The position numbers and the translations under genes are program-made. The notes beneath the pieces are model-generated. The model had not been told where the DNA came from and searched no databases. It worked only from the letters and a program-made list of their open reading frames with translations. From the NCBI GenBank assembly GCA_963839475.1, contig CAWIVH010000017.1:434001-498000 (forward strand): a DNA stretch of 64,000 nt, in the 5' to 3' direction. How positions within the stretch are numbered: position 1 is the first letter of the stretch; the number at the start of each line of letters is the position of its first letter. The stretch is from CAWIVH01 sp963839475. GTDB taxonomy: Bacteria > Acidobacteriota > UBA6911. Positions 33,290-42,640 of this stretch are shown piece by piece.

Positions 33290-33424
33290 TGACGCTGTTT
33301 TCCTTTGCCCCTAAAGTCTGCGAGCGTAGCGAGCTAAGTACAAACGCTAGGTATCAGAGATGCCGGCTATGGACACCAATGAAATATTCGGCTTGTAAGT
33401 GATTGAAAATAAATTAGATATAGC

Positions 33425-33452
33425 GATGGCTGGGAGACAGGGATTCGAACCC
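33425..33452 (-). repeat. 28-bp direct repeat within tRNA-Gln (candidate attachment site, proximal copy)
   Basis: The 3' end of the tRNA-Gln gene, from the T-loop region through the encoded CCA and two bases beyond. It is identical over 28 bases to 14654-14681. The two copies are in the same orientation and define an 18.8 kb interval. Confidence 0.75.
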
Positions 33453-33500
33453 CGATTAAGTGGTCCAGAGCCACCCGTCCTACCGTTGAACGATCTCCCA
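33427..33500 (-). tRNA. tRNA-Gln (anticodon CTG)
   Basis: On the minus strand a complete cloverleaf: acceptor TGGGAGA pairing with TCTCCCA, a D-arm (TCGTTCAACGGTAGGA), an anticodon stem GGTGG/CCACT with loop CTCTGGA (anticodon CTG, glutamine), a TTCGAAT T-loop, discriminator G and an encoded CCA (33427-33429). It lies about 100 bases downstream of the stop of glnS, the gene of its own synthetase, on the same strand. Its 3' end is the proximal copy of the 28-bp repeat. Confidence 0.95.
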
Positions 33501-33603
33501 GCAGCGGGCTAATTTTATGGAAACAAGTCGCAAGATTCAAGATCAAACCGAAAGCCGACAGCACCAAACAGTCGAAGATTTTTGCTGCAGCTGACTGCTG
33601 ATC

Positions 33604-35368
33604 TTATTTGCTTTGCTGTTTTTTCTCGATCTTCGCCCAGGTGTCCTTCAACCCGACGGTTTTGTTGAAAACCGGCTTCCCGGGAAGAGAATCCCGGTCC
33701 GCACAAAAATACCCCAATCGCTCGAACTGAAAGCTGTCCCCAGGTTGAGCCCCTTCCAGACTCGGCTCAAAAAGGCACCCGCGGAGCGACTCCAGGGAAT
33801 GGGGATTGATATGGGATTTATAGTCCTCCCCCTCTGCGGTATCCACAGGATTTTCCACGGAAAAGAGCCGATCATAGAGCCTGACTTCTCCCGGCACGGC
33901 ATGCGCAGCGCCGACCCAATGGAGCGTCGCCTTTGCCTTGGGACCTCCTTTATATCCAGGGTTGAGAGAAGCCGGATCGTAGGTGCAATGAATCTCGGTC
34001 ACGAGCCCGGTGGAAGGATCCTTTTCAAATCCGACACAGGTCACCAGATATCCGTATCGCAGTCTGACGGTCCTGCCCGGCGACAGGCGCAAGAACTTGG
34101 GCGGTGGAATTTCTCTGAAGTCATCCTGCTCAATATAGAGCTCTTTCGAGAACAGGATTTGGCGCGTGCCCGCAGCCGGATTTTCGGGATTGTTTACGGC
34201 CTCGATCTCTTCGACCTGACCCACCGGGTAGTTGTCGATGACGAGCTTGACGGGGCGAATCACCGCCATGGCCCGCCGGGCTCGCCGGTTCAGGTCTTCA
34301 CGCACCGAGTGCTCGAGCCGGGCCACATCCACAATGTTCTCTTTTTTTGCCACGCCGATCCGCTCACAAAAAGCGCGTATCGATTCCGGGCTGTAGCCTC
34401 GGCGGCGAAGGCCGCTAATGGTAGGCATGCGCGGGTCATCCCAGCCGCTGACAATTCCATTCTCCACAAGTTCCAGCAGCTTCCTTTTGCTCAGCACCGT
34501 ATAGCTTAGGTTCAGGCGGGCGAATTCTATCTGCTGGGGGTGGCACGGCACCTCTAGTTCATCGAGCACCCAGTCATAGAGCGGGCGATGGTCCTCGAAT
34601 TCCAGCGTGCAGATCGAATGAGTGATCCTTTCGATGGAATCCGAAAGCGCGTGGGTGAAGTCGTACATCGGGTAAATGCACCAGGAATCGCCGGTTCGGT
34701 GATGAGACACCCGCCGGATCCGATAAATCGTCGGGTCGCGCATATTGAGGTTGGGGGAACTCATGTCGATTCTGGCCCTCAAAACATGGGCACCGTCTTC
34801 GAATTCTCCTGCCCTCATTCTGAAGAACAAATCGAGGTTTTCGGCAACCGTCCTGTCGCGGTAAGGGCTGTTTTTGCCGGGTTCCGTCAGGGTTCCGCGG
34901 TAGGCGCGTATCTGATCCGCCGTCAGGCTGTCGACGTAGGCTTTTCCTTTTTTGATCAATTGAATGGCATATTCGTAGAGCTGCTCAAAATAATCGGAAG
35001 CAAAATAAAGCCGGTCACCCCAGTCGAATCCCAGCCATCGAACATCCTCCTCGATGGATTGGACATACTCCAACTCTTCCTTGCAGGGATTGGTGTCGTC
35101 AAACCGGAGATTGCATTTACCATCGGGGATTCTCGCCGGCAATTCCGAAATTCAAACATATGGATTTGGCATGGCCAATGTGCAGATAGCCGTTGGGCTC
35201 CGGAGGAAACCGCGTATGTACACGTCCCTCATTTTTGCCCTTTGCGAGATCTTCTGCCACTCGCGACCGGATAAAATCCAGGGATTGCGGGGCCGCCGCA
35301 TTCGCTGGAGCCCCGCTTTCAGCAACAGCCCCGTTGTCTTTGATATCCTCGTCGCTATGCCCAGTCAT
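33604..35368 (-). CDS. glnS: Glutaminyl-tRNA synthetase, with a one-base frameshift near the 5' end
   Basis: Charges tRNA-Gln with glutamine. Starts at 35368 (MTGHSDEDIK, GAGG 6 bases upstream). PEPNGYLHIGHAKSICLNFG holds the HIGH motif; the first frame breaks after FGIAGENP and resumes in the other frame as DGKCNLRFDDTNP. The cause is one extra C in AATCCCCGATGG; the span 33604-35368 is 3n+1. Downstream: RTGDSWCIYPMYDFTHALSD, SYTVLSKRKL (the KMSKS-like loop) and the two anticodon-binding beta-barrels. About 587 residues once corrected, normal for the family. Because the gene is normally essential, the frameshift is probably an error. The tRNA-Gln lies just downstream. Confidence 0.93.
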
Positions 35369-35667
35369 GATATGCCTCTGCTAATGGCTTGATATAGGGT
35401 TTCCCGGTGTAAGTGGATATCTTAGAAGATGCAGGTGGGAATTCAAGGCCAAATGGGTCACGAGACTGGGCCGCGCCGGATTCGGTCAGATTGGCATCCG
35501 AACGGAAACCTTTCCCGGGAAAGGGTGTCTATCCAGATGGATTTGCAACTCTGAAGGTCGCCGACCATCTTAAGGACTGAGAGGCGGAGGGAAGGGGCCG
35601 GATTCGGGCGGCGGTGAACAAGTTCGTTTGCTGGCGCAACAGCAGCTTGAAGGAAGCAAATAATTAG

Positions 35668-35696
35668 TTGTTTGAATCCGAGCAATAACTTAAAAT
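35668..35696 (+). promoter_or_regulatory. Sigma-70-type promoter before the TPR gene
   Basis: TTGTTT (35668-35673), 17 bases, TAAAAT (35691-35696), 38 bases before the start at 35734. It lies in the 365-base gap between the divergent glnS and TPR genes, which shows nothing else recognisable. Confidence 0.55.
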
Positions 35697-35733
35697 GCGC
35701 GCAATCTCTGTCAACGAAGGGGGATGTAAATCC

Positions 35734-36786
35734 ATGAGACGGAATAATACGAGATTGTTACTAGCTTTACTGGCCGGAATGCTTGTGATGTCAGGTATTC
35801 CCGGCTTGGCGCAACAGCCCAAGAGCAAGAAACCACCGGCACAACCTGCCCAGGAAGAGCAGGAGTACACCGAGGAAGAGTTCGACGCTTACGAAAAAGC
35901 CACGAAGGAGAAGGAGCCGGATCCTGAAAAGCGCCTTGTCCTGATCAACGCATTCATGGAGAAATACCCGAAGTCCAAATTGATGCCGCACATCGTGCGC
36001 GAATATCAAGTGCTCATGTTCGACTTCAACCAGAGCAAAAACTGGCCTCGCCTGCTCGAGATGTCCGAAAAGTGGCTCAAGGACCACAAGGACGATGCCC
36101 AGTATCTGGACTATGCTGCTGCGGCAGCACAGAATATGGGCAACCACCAAAAATTCATCGAATATGGCGAAAAGGTCTATGCGCTGAAACCGACCAACGA
36201 ATATGCCTTTTACATTGCCCAGAGCTACAAGAAGCTCGATAACAAGGCGAAGTACATGGAGTGGACCGAGAAAGCACTGCCATTCCCTCCTGAGGATTTC
36301 GGCGTCCGCATGGAATTTGTAGACAAATACGCCAAAGAGAAGAACCTGGACAAAGCCGCCGAGTATGCGAAGCTGGCTCTGAAATCGCTTGAAATCGCGA
36401 AAAAGCCCGCCTCGATACAGGATGCCGAGTGGCAGAAGTGGACCACGGAAACCCGGAAGAGTTGCTATTATTTCATCGCCCTGAATGCCTATGAAAAAGG
36501 GAAATGGCAGGAAACGATTAACCAGCTAAACCTGGTTCTAAAAATCGATAAGAAGCACCATGCCGCTTATTACTATATAGGCCATTCTTTGTGGAAGCTG
36601 GAGAGGGTGGAGGAAGCGATCGAGGCATTCGCCAAGGCGGTTCTGCTAAAGGGTGAATTCAGCGCCCAGGCGAAGAATTACATGGAGCAGCTTTACAAAG
36701 CCATCCACAACAACACTCTTATCGGGATTGAAAAGGTTTACAACCGGAATGCAGCGGAACTCGGTGTAAAGCCCCCGTCGAATTGA
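35734..36786 (+). CDS. Secreted tetratricopeptide-repeat protein
   Basis: A 350-residue protein with a signal peptide (MRRNNTRLLLALLAGMLVMS to GLAQQ), then a Pro/Gln/Glu-rich linker (KKPPAQPAQEEQEYTEEEFD) and a TPR array: AQYLDYAAAAAQNMGNHQKF, EYAFYIAQSYKKLDNKAKYM, KSCYYFIALNAYEKGKWQET and HAAYYYIGHSLWKLERVEEA. Such repeats scaffold protein contacts, here in the periplasm. The start at 35734 is preferred over 35695 because GGGGGAT lies just upstream and the signal peptide begins there. It converges with atpC. No partner can be named. Confidence 0.85.
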   Translation: MRRNNTRLLLALLAGMLVMSGIPGLAQQPKSKKPPAQPAQEEQEYTEEEFDAYEKATKEKEPDPEKRLVLINAFMEKYPKSKLMPHIVREYQVLMFDFNQSKNWPRLLEMSEKWLKDHKDDAQYLDYAAAAAQNMGNHQKFIEYGEKVYALKPTNEYAFYIAQSYKKLDNKAKYMEWTEKALPFPPEDFGVRMEFVDKYAKEKNLDKAAEYAKLALKSLEIAKKPASIQDAEWQKWTTETRKSCYYFIALNAYEKGKWQETINQLNLVLKIDKKHHAAYYYIGHSLWKLERVEEAIEAFAKAVLLKGEFSAQAKNYMEQLYKAIHNNTLIGIEKVYNRNAAELGVKPPSN

Positions 36787-36845
36787 TCGGAACAAGAAAT
36801 AGCGCGGGATGGCCGGACGCATTTTTCCGACTATTCCGCGCTTTT

Positions 36846-37286
36846 CTATTTCAGGGGCCTGGCGCTGCTGCGGCGCTGATAGGCTCGTCCGGCTTCCAGG
36901 CGAGCGACAGCCCGGAGCAGGGCAAGTTCTGCCCGGGCGTAATCCGTATCCGGATTCTTGGATGCGAGTCGCTGTTCGGCCCGGTTTTTGGCCTGTTCGG
37001 CCCGGTTGATATCGATGGTTGAGGCCGGCTCGGCTGTTTGCGCCAAAACCACCACGCGTTCGGGAAGCACCTCGAGAAATCCCCAGAAGCAAGTGATCGT
37101 TTCTTCGCGGTCTCCGGATTTGAAGCTTATGGAGCCTATTCCGAGTTCGGCGAGCAAAGGCGCATGCCCGGGCAGAATTCCCAGGTATCCCCGGGTGGAG
37201 GGTACCGTAACCCGATCTACGGTTCCGCTGAACAGCAGCTTATCAGGTGTCACGATTTCGAGGTGAATATTTTCCGGCAGTGCCAT
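36846..37286 (-). CDS. atpC: F-type ATP synthase epsilon subunit
   Basis: The regulatory F1 stalk subunit that can brake ATP hydrolysis. A 146-residue protein: the N-terminal beta-sandwich LEIVTPDKLLFSGTVDRVTV, PSTRGYLGILPGHAPLLAEL, and a C-terminal helical hairpin (INRAEQAKNRAEQRLASK, ARAELALLRAVARLEAGRAY). The last gene of the seven-gene atp cluster, 135 bases after atpD. The C-terminus is slightly longer than usual (QRRSSARPLK). Confidence 0.95.
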   Translation of the reverse strand: MALPENIHLEIVTPDKLLFSGTVDRVTVPSTRGYLGILPGHAPLLAELGIGSISFKSGDREETITCFWGFLEVLPERVVVLAQTAEPASTIDINRAEQAKNRAEQRLASKNPDTDYARAELALLRAVARLEAGRAYQRRSSARPLK

Positions 37287-37421
37287 AAATCCTTCGCAAC
37301 CGGCTAGCTCTGCGCCTGAGCAGAGTCGCCGGCTGAAATCAGCTGAAAATTTGATGGGCTTCAGAAGCCCGCCCCCCCTTTTCCTGGAGAGCGGCCGTCC
37401 TGTTCCCGCAGTTGAAGCCGC

Positions 37422-38832
37422 TTAAGCAGCAGACAGCTGTTTGGCTTTTTCCAGCACTTCCTCAATCCCGCCAACCATGTAGAAAGCCTGTTCCGGGATA
37501 TGGTCGTAGTTGCCTTCGCAGATCCCCTTGAAGCTCTCTACGCTCTCCTGTACCGAAAGATATTTACCGGGAATTTGGGTGAACTGCTCGGCGACAAAGA
37601 AGGGCTGGGAAAGAAACTTCTGGATCTTCCGGGCCCGGTTGACCGTGAGCTTGTCGTCTTCGCCGAGTTCGTCGATGCCCAGGATGGCGATGATATCCTG
37701 AAGATCCTTGTAGCGCTGCAGGATGCGTTTGACCTCGCGTGCAACGCGATAGTGCTCTTCACCGATTATCCTGGGATCCAGGATGCGTGAAGTGGAAGCC
37801 AGCGGGTCCACGGCAGGGTAGATCCCGAGTTCCGCAATCTTACGCTCCAGGTTAGTGGTCGCATCGAGGTGGCCGAAAGTAGTGGCCGGCGCGGGATCGG
37901 TATAATCGTCCGCAGGCACATAAATCGCCTGGATCGACGTAATGGATCCATGTTTGGTGGAGGTGATGCGTTCCTGGAGCTCGCCCATTTCGGTAGCGAG
38001 GTTGGGCTGGTAACCCACGGCCGAAGGCATGCGTCCCAGCAGCGCCGAAACCTCCGATCCGGCCTGGGTGAACCGGAAAATATTGTCGATGAACAGGAGG
38101 ACGTCCTGCCCTTCTTCGTCACGGAAGTATTCGGCAACGGTGAGGCCCGTCAACCCGACACGAAGCCGCGCCCCGGGAGGCTCGGTCATCTGGCCGTAAA
38201 TCAGGGCGGCCTTGTCGATGACTCCCGATTCCTTCATCTCCAGCCAAAGGTCGTTCCCCTCGCGGGTCCGTTCGCCGACCCCGGCGAAAACAGAAAATCC
38301 ACCGTGGTGAGTGGCAATGCGGTTGATCATCTCCATGATGATGACGGTCTTGCCCACTCCGGCGCCTCCGAACAGGCCGATCTTTCCACCCAGAACATAA
38401 GGCTCCAGGAGGTCGATCACCTTGATGCCGGTTTCAAGCATTTTGGTCTCGGTGGACTGCTTGGCAAAGCTCGGGGCCGGGCGATGAATCGGGTAGTGTT
38501 TGTCCACATGGATCGGTCCGAGCTGGTCCACCGGCTCCCCGACCACATTGATCACACGCCCGAGAGTGCCTCGTCCCTACCGGCACCATGATTGGCTCGC
38601 CGGTGTCGACGGCCTGCATGCCCCGCACCATGCCATCGGTGGGCTGCATGCTCACGCAACGGACCCTGCTTTCCCCGAGATGCTGCTGCACCTCCGTAAT
38701 GCACTTTATGGCCCCGCCGGGGATCTCTCCCTGGATGATGACGCTGTTATAGATGGCGGGCAGATGCTTTTCCTCAAACTCGCAATCCACTACCGGGCCG
38801 ATGATTTGAACTACTTTTCCTATGTTAGCCAT
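37422..38832 (-). CDS. atpD: F-type ATP synthase beta subunit, with a one-base frameshift
   Basis: The catalytic F1 subunit. Start MANIGKVVQIIGPVVDCEF at 38832 with AGGAGAA upstream. The first frame goes wrong right after DTGEPIMVPVG, where RGTLGRVINVVGEP is expected; the other frame begins INVVGEPVDQLGPI and runs to the end. One extra base (an A in GGGACGAGG, about 38573-38580) explains it, and the span is 3n+1. Motifs: GGAGVGKT (Walker A), LLFIDNIFRFTQAGSEVSAL (Walker B and the DELSEED-side region). About 469 residues if corrected. The gene is essential for respiration, so the shift is most likely an error. Confidence 0.95.
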
Positions 38833-38894
38833 TAGGTTCTCCTGATGCTCAACCGGAATTCGTACGACGGTTCCCCTGGTTTCCCGACCCGGCA

Positions 38895-39755
38895 TTAACC
38901 TGCGGCCGATGCGGCGCCGCTCACCACTTCGATCAGCTCTTTGGTGATGCCTGCCTGTCTTACCTTGTTCGCATAGAGGGTCAGATTGTCTATCATCTCG
39001 GAAGCATTGTTCGTCGCCGCATCCATCGAGGTCATGCGTGCCCCCTGCTCCGACGCGGCGGCTTCCAGCAGAGCGCGGAAAACCTGGGCCTCCACGTGTC
39101 GAGGCAACAACCGTCCCAGGATGAGGTCGGGCGGCTCATCGTACAGGTACTGGATCCGTCCTTGGGGTTCGACGTGCTCCGGGCGGTGGATCGGAAGCAG
39201 GCACTCGAGCACAACCCGCTGCTGCACGACAGATTTGAATTCGTTATAAACAAGCCAGATCTGATCTTTCTCCCCGTTGCTAAACTCGGCGATAAGGTCG
39301 CTGGCGATGGCGGCAGCATCGGAAAAGGTCGGATTCTGCAACACCCCGATGGCTTCATGGCGAATGGAAAAGGTCCGGCGCCTGAAGAAATCGCGCGCCC
39401 TCTTGCCGACAATGTTGAGTTCGATATTTTTGGAGCTGTGCCCGGCCAGGAACTCCATCGCATGTTTAATAATATTGTTGTTGTAGGCTCCGCAAAGGCC
39501 TTTGTCCGCGGTTATGACCACCAGTTCGATGTTGCGCGGCTCGCGCACCGCCAGGAGAGGGTGGCTTTTCTCCGGGACCCGAACTGCCAGGCTGTCCAGC
39601 ACCGACAGCATCTGCCTCGCGTAGGGGCGTGCGGCGATGACTCGGTCCTGAGCTTTCCTAAGCCTCGCAGCCGAGACGAACTTCATGGCACGGGTGATCT
39701 GCTGGATGTTTTTGGCGCTGCGAATGCGCCGGCGTATATCTCGGGTATTCGGCAT
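38895..39755 (-). CDS. atpG: F-type ATP synthase gamma subunit
   Basis: The rotating central stalk. A 286-residue protein with the family's N-terminal helix MPNTRDIRRRIRSAKNIQQI TRAMK split as TRAMKFVSAARLRKAQDRVI, the middle VITADKGLCGAYNNNIIKHA, and the C-terminal helix ASEQGARMTSMDAATNNASE followed by RQAGITKELIEVVSGA. Normal length. It lies between atpA and atpD on the minus strand. The ribosome site is weak. Confidence 0.96.
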   Translation of the reverse strand: MPNTRDIRRRIRSAKNIQQITRAMKFVSAARLRKAQDRVIAARPYARQMLSVLDSLAVRVPEKSHPLLAVREPRNIELVVITADKGLCGAYNNNIIKHAMEFLAGHSSKNIELNIVGKRARDFFRRRTFSIRHEAIGVLQNPTFSDAAAIASDLIAEFSNGEKDQIWLVYNEFKSVVQQRVVLECLLPIHRPEHVEPQGRIQYLYDEPPDLILGRLLPRHVEAQVFRALLEAAASEQGARMTSMDAATNNASEMIDNLTLYANKVRQAGITKELIEVVSGAASAAG

Positions 39756-39770
39756 GATTCGACCGCTATC

Positions 39771-41300
39771 TCATTTTTTGGCCGAGGGTTTTTCGGCAAC
39801 GAATTTTTCCATGAATTCACTCAACGCGCCCGATAGTTCCTTGCGAAGCGCATCGCTCAGCGCCTTCTCTGCGGCCATTTTCTGCAATAATGCCGGTTTG
39901 GCCGAATCCAGGAACTTGAATAGGCCCTTTTCGAAAGCGCGGATCTCGCTCACCTGAAGACTGTCGGTGAAGCCCTGGGTTCCGCAATAGATCAAAATGA
40001 TCTGCTTGATCACATCCAGCGGCTCATACTGATTTTGCTTAAGGATTTCGGTAAGCCTCTCTCCGCGGGCCAGCTGGGCCTGGGTTGCCTTGTCGAGATC
40101 GGATCCGAACTGGGCAAAGGCGGCCAGTTCCCTGTACTGCGCCAGTTCGATGCGCAGTGTCCCTGCGACCTGTTTCATCGCCTTGATCTGCGCATTGCCG
40201 CCGACGCGGCTGACCGAATTACCGACGTGAATAGCGGGGCGGGTGCCGCCGTGGAACAAGTCGGCCTCGAGGAAGATCTGCCCGTCCGTGATGGAGATCA
40301 CGTTCGTCGGAATATAGGCAGAAATATCGCCGGCCTGGGTTTCGATAATCGGAAGAGCCGTCAGCGAGCCGCCGCCCTGCTTGGCGCTCATTTTGGCGGC
40401 GCGCTCGAGGAGGCGCGAATGGAGATAAAACACGTCTCCCGGGAAAGCTTCACGTCCCGGTGGCCGCCGCAACAGAAGCGAAATTTCACGATAAGCCGCC
40501 GCATGCTTGGAAAGGTCGTCATAGATAAGCAGAGCGTGACCGCCGCGATCTCGGAAATATTCGCCCATGGCACATCCACAGTAAGGAGCGATGTACTGCA
40601 TAGTCGCCGGATCGGAAGCTGATGCCGAAACAACGATCGTCTTATCCATGGCGTCGGCATCGGTCAGGGTTTTTACCACTTGGGCGACAGTCGAGCGTTT
40701 CTGCCCGATCGCCACGTAAATGCAGATAATGTCCGTGTTCTTCTGGTTGATAATGGTATCGATGGCGATGGCTGTTTTCCCGGTCTGCCGGTCGCCGATG
40801 ATCAATTCGCGCTGGCCGCGCCCAATCGGGATCATCGAATCGATAGCCTTCAGCCCCGTTTGCAGCGGTTCCTTTACCGGCTGCCGGTCCACCACGCCAG
40901 GGGCGATGCGCTCAATCGGAGCATATTCCGAGGTGTTGATGGGTCCGCGATCATCGATCGGATCGCCGAGGGCATCGACCACCCGGCCGATCAAACCTTC
41001 GCCCACGGGCACAGACATGATGCGCTTCGTGCGCTGGACGATATCCCCCTCGCCGACCAGAGTGTATTCTCCGAAGAGAACCGCGCCGACGTTGTCTTCC
41101 TCAAGGTTTAGCGCAATCCCTTTAACACCGTGCGGAAAATCCAGCAATTCGCCGGACATGACATTGTCGAGGCCATGAATGCGCGCAATTCCGTCCCCAA
41201 CCGACAAGACCGTGCCAACTTCGGAGACAATCATCCCCGACTGGTAGTCTTTTATCTGTTCCCTTAATATTTTGCTGATTTCATCGGCCTTGATCTGCAT
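39771..41300 (-). CDS. atpA: F-type ATP synthase alpha subunit
   Basis: The non-catalytic nucleotide-binding F1 subunit. A 509-residue protein with an N-terminal helix that binds delta, then VGTVLSVGDGIARIHGLDNV, Walker A GDRQTGKT, ALLIYDDLSKHAAAYREISL and PAIHVGNSVSRVGGNAQIKA, the alpha signature. AGGAAGGAAT lies just before the ATG. Atypically the signature region keeps the arginine finger segment SVSRVG. Unlike beta, no frameshift is seen. Confidence 0.97.
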   Translation of the reverse strand: MQIKADEISKILREQIKDYQSGMIVSEVGTVLSVGDGIARIHGLDNVMSGELLDFPHGVKGIALNLEEDNVGAVLFGEYTLVGEGDIVQRTKRIMSVPVGEGLIGRVVDALGDPIDDRGPINTSEYAPIERIAPGVVDRQPVKEPLQTGLKAIDSMIPIGRGQRELIIGDRQTGKTAIAIDTIINQKNTDIICIYVAIGQKRSTVAQVVKTLTDADAMDKTIVVSASASDPATMQYIAPYCGCAMGEYFRDRGGHALLIYDDLSKHAAAYREISLLLRRPPGREAFPGDVFYLHSRLLERAAKMSAKQGGGSLTALPIIETQAGDISAYIPTNVISITDGQIFLEADLFHGGTRPAIHVGNSVSRVGGNAQIKAMKQVAGTLRIELAQYRELAAFAQFGSDLDKATQAQLARGERLTEILKQNQYEPLDVIKQIILIYCGTQGFTDSLQVSEIRAFEKGLFKFLDSAKPALLQKMAAEKALSDALRKELSGALSEFMEKFVAEKPSAKK

Positions 41301-41376
41301 ATTCCTTCCTCACGGATTCGCCGGCGCCGGCAGGTCGCCAGGCCGGGGCTTGGCGTTCTCTGCGAACGCCGGAACA

Positions 41377-41916
41377 TCAATCCATCAATCGCTGTCGTAT
41401 TTCGGATAGCTGCCGGCGGACGGAGCCATCATAAACTGTGCTTCCTACCTGAACCACCAGCCCGCCCAGCAATTCCGCGTCGGTTCTGGCGCTCAGCTTC
41501 ACCATCTTGCCGACGACGCGCGAAAGGCTCTCCCCGAGGGTCTTAACTTCCATTTCGGAAAGCGGCTGCGCCGAAGCCACCTCGGCTGCCACAATTCCTT
41601 TTCGCTGGTTCAGCAGGCGCGAATATTGATCCACGATGTTTTGAAAGTAGCGGATCCGGCTGTTTGCCAGCAAAACCTGCAGGAAATTCGCCGCTAGCGG
41701 TCCAACAGGGTAGAGCTCAAACAATTGGGCCAGAACCCTTTGTTTGGCGTCACGAGGGATCGACGGGTTATCGAAGGCATCCAGAACCGCAGGAACGGTT
41801 TTGAATACTTCACTGTAAAGTGCGAGATCCCGAGAAACCGTACCTTCGTCTTCGCCCCCGGCAACAACATCAGCGAGGGACCGGGCATAGCGCAAAAACA
41901 CCGTGGAAGAAATCAT
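41377..41916 (-). CDS. atpH: F-type ATP synthase delta subunit
   Basis: Links F1 to the peripheral stalk. A 179-residue protein: VFLRYARSLADVVAGGEDEG, DNPSIPRDAKQRVLAQLFEL, NFLQVLLANSRIRYFQNIVD, AAEVASAQPLSEMEVKTLGE and DAELLGGLVVQVGSTVYDGS VR, the last being the OSCP/delta signature. The ATG overlaps the atpF stop by four bases, indicating coupling. Confidence 0.95.
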   Translation of the reverse strand: MISSTVFLRYARSLADVVAGGEDEGTVSRDLALYSEVFKTVPAVLDAFDNPSIPRDAKQRVLAQLFELYPVGPLAANFLQVLLANSRIRYFQNIVDQYSRLLNQRKGIVAAEVASAQPLSEMEVKTLGESLSRVVGKMVKLSARTDAELLGGLVVQVGSTVYDGSVRRQLSEIRQRLMD

Positions 41917-42494
41917 GCCTTCCCTCCGAGCTGATTCACGAAACTTCCAAACAGGCGGCTGCGGTCTTCGGGATTGATCTCTGCTTTAATCTTTTCTTCG
42001 GCCATGGCCACCGCAAGCCTGGCCGCGTGTTCCTTGAGCTCAATGTTCGCGGCCCGCGTCATTCCCACGATTTCCTGCCGGGCACGTTCAACTATCTTCT
42101 CCGCATCCTTTTCCGCCTCAGCCACCAGCCGCCTGTATTCCTCCTGGGCCTCCTTCTCTGCGGCAGCACTGAGCTTCCGGAGTTCATCGTCGAGGCCCGC
42201 CAGCCTGGCCTCCATCTCCGCCAGCTTCGCTTCGGCATTTGCGCGGGCCTCTCGCGCCTCGGCAAGCTGAGTCTGGATCGAGAGCGTACGGCTGGCGTAA
42301 AATTCTTTCAGCGGTTTCCGCGCGATCCAGACCAGCACGAGGATAACAAGAACGAGATTGAAAATCCTGCCGATGGTCAGCCAGATACCCCATCTATTGC
42401 CGGCTTCCTCAGCGGCCATAGCGGTTTGCGGTAACCATAGGTACAAAGCTGCAAACCCTGCAAGGAGCTTTAACTGTAGTGTTCGCGCTCTCAT
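41913..42494 (-). CDS. atpF: F-type ATP synthase b subunit
   Basis: A peripheral-stalk subunit. A 193-residue protein: an N-terminal hydrophobic segment that looks like a cleavable signal (LKLLAGFAALYLWLPQTAMA), then the membrane helix IGRIFNLVLVILVLVWIARK, then a long Ala/Glu-rich coiled coil (LAEAREARANAEAKLAEMEA). The presequence before the membrane helix is unusual for the family but recurs in some phyla. It overlaps atpH by four bases. Confidence 0.93.
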   Translation of the reverse strand: MRARTLQLKLLAGFAALYLWLPQTAMAAEEAGNRWGIWLTIGRIFNLVLVILVLVWIARKPLKEFYASRTLSIQTQLAEAREARANAEAKLAEMEARLAGLDDELRKLSAAAEKEAQEEYRRLVAEAEKDAEKIVERARQEIVGMTRAANIELKEHAARLAVAMAEEKIKAEINPEDRSRLFGSFVNQLGGKA

Positions 42495-42640
42495 ATTTTC
42501 CTAACCGGCTCCCTAACCTTCCTGGGAGAATTCAGTAGCTTGCTGCACTCTTGAACTATCTTTTATTCGTCTGGAGCCCATCATCTTTGGGTTCTCGCCC
42601 GGTCTCCGCTCAAGGAAATTCGGGGATTGCCTGCCGACTA

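Noticed and set aside
32120..33314. Plus-strand frames opposite the photolyase
   Set aside because: The minus strand holds a recognised photolyase domain; the plus frames have no recognisable domain or ribosome site.
37365..37400. Hairpin GGGCTTC/GAAGCCC between atpD and atpC as a terminator
   Set aside because: The loop is too small, no T-run follows, and termination here would separate atpC from its operon.
37422..38832. Calling atpD a pseudogene
   Set aside because: One extra base in an otherwise perfect essential gene within an intact operon is better explained by a sequence error.
33613..39836. Plus-strand frames opposite glnS, atpD and atpG (33613-34509, 37869-38591, 39096-39836)
   Set aside because: Antisense shadows of conserved genes.
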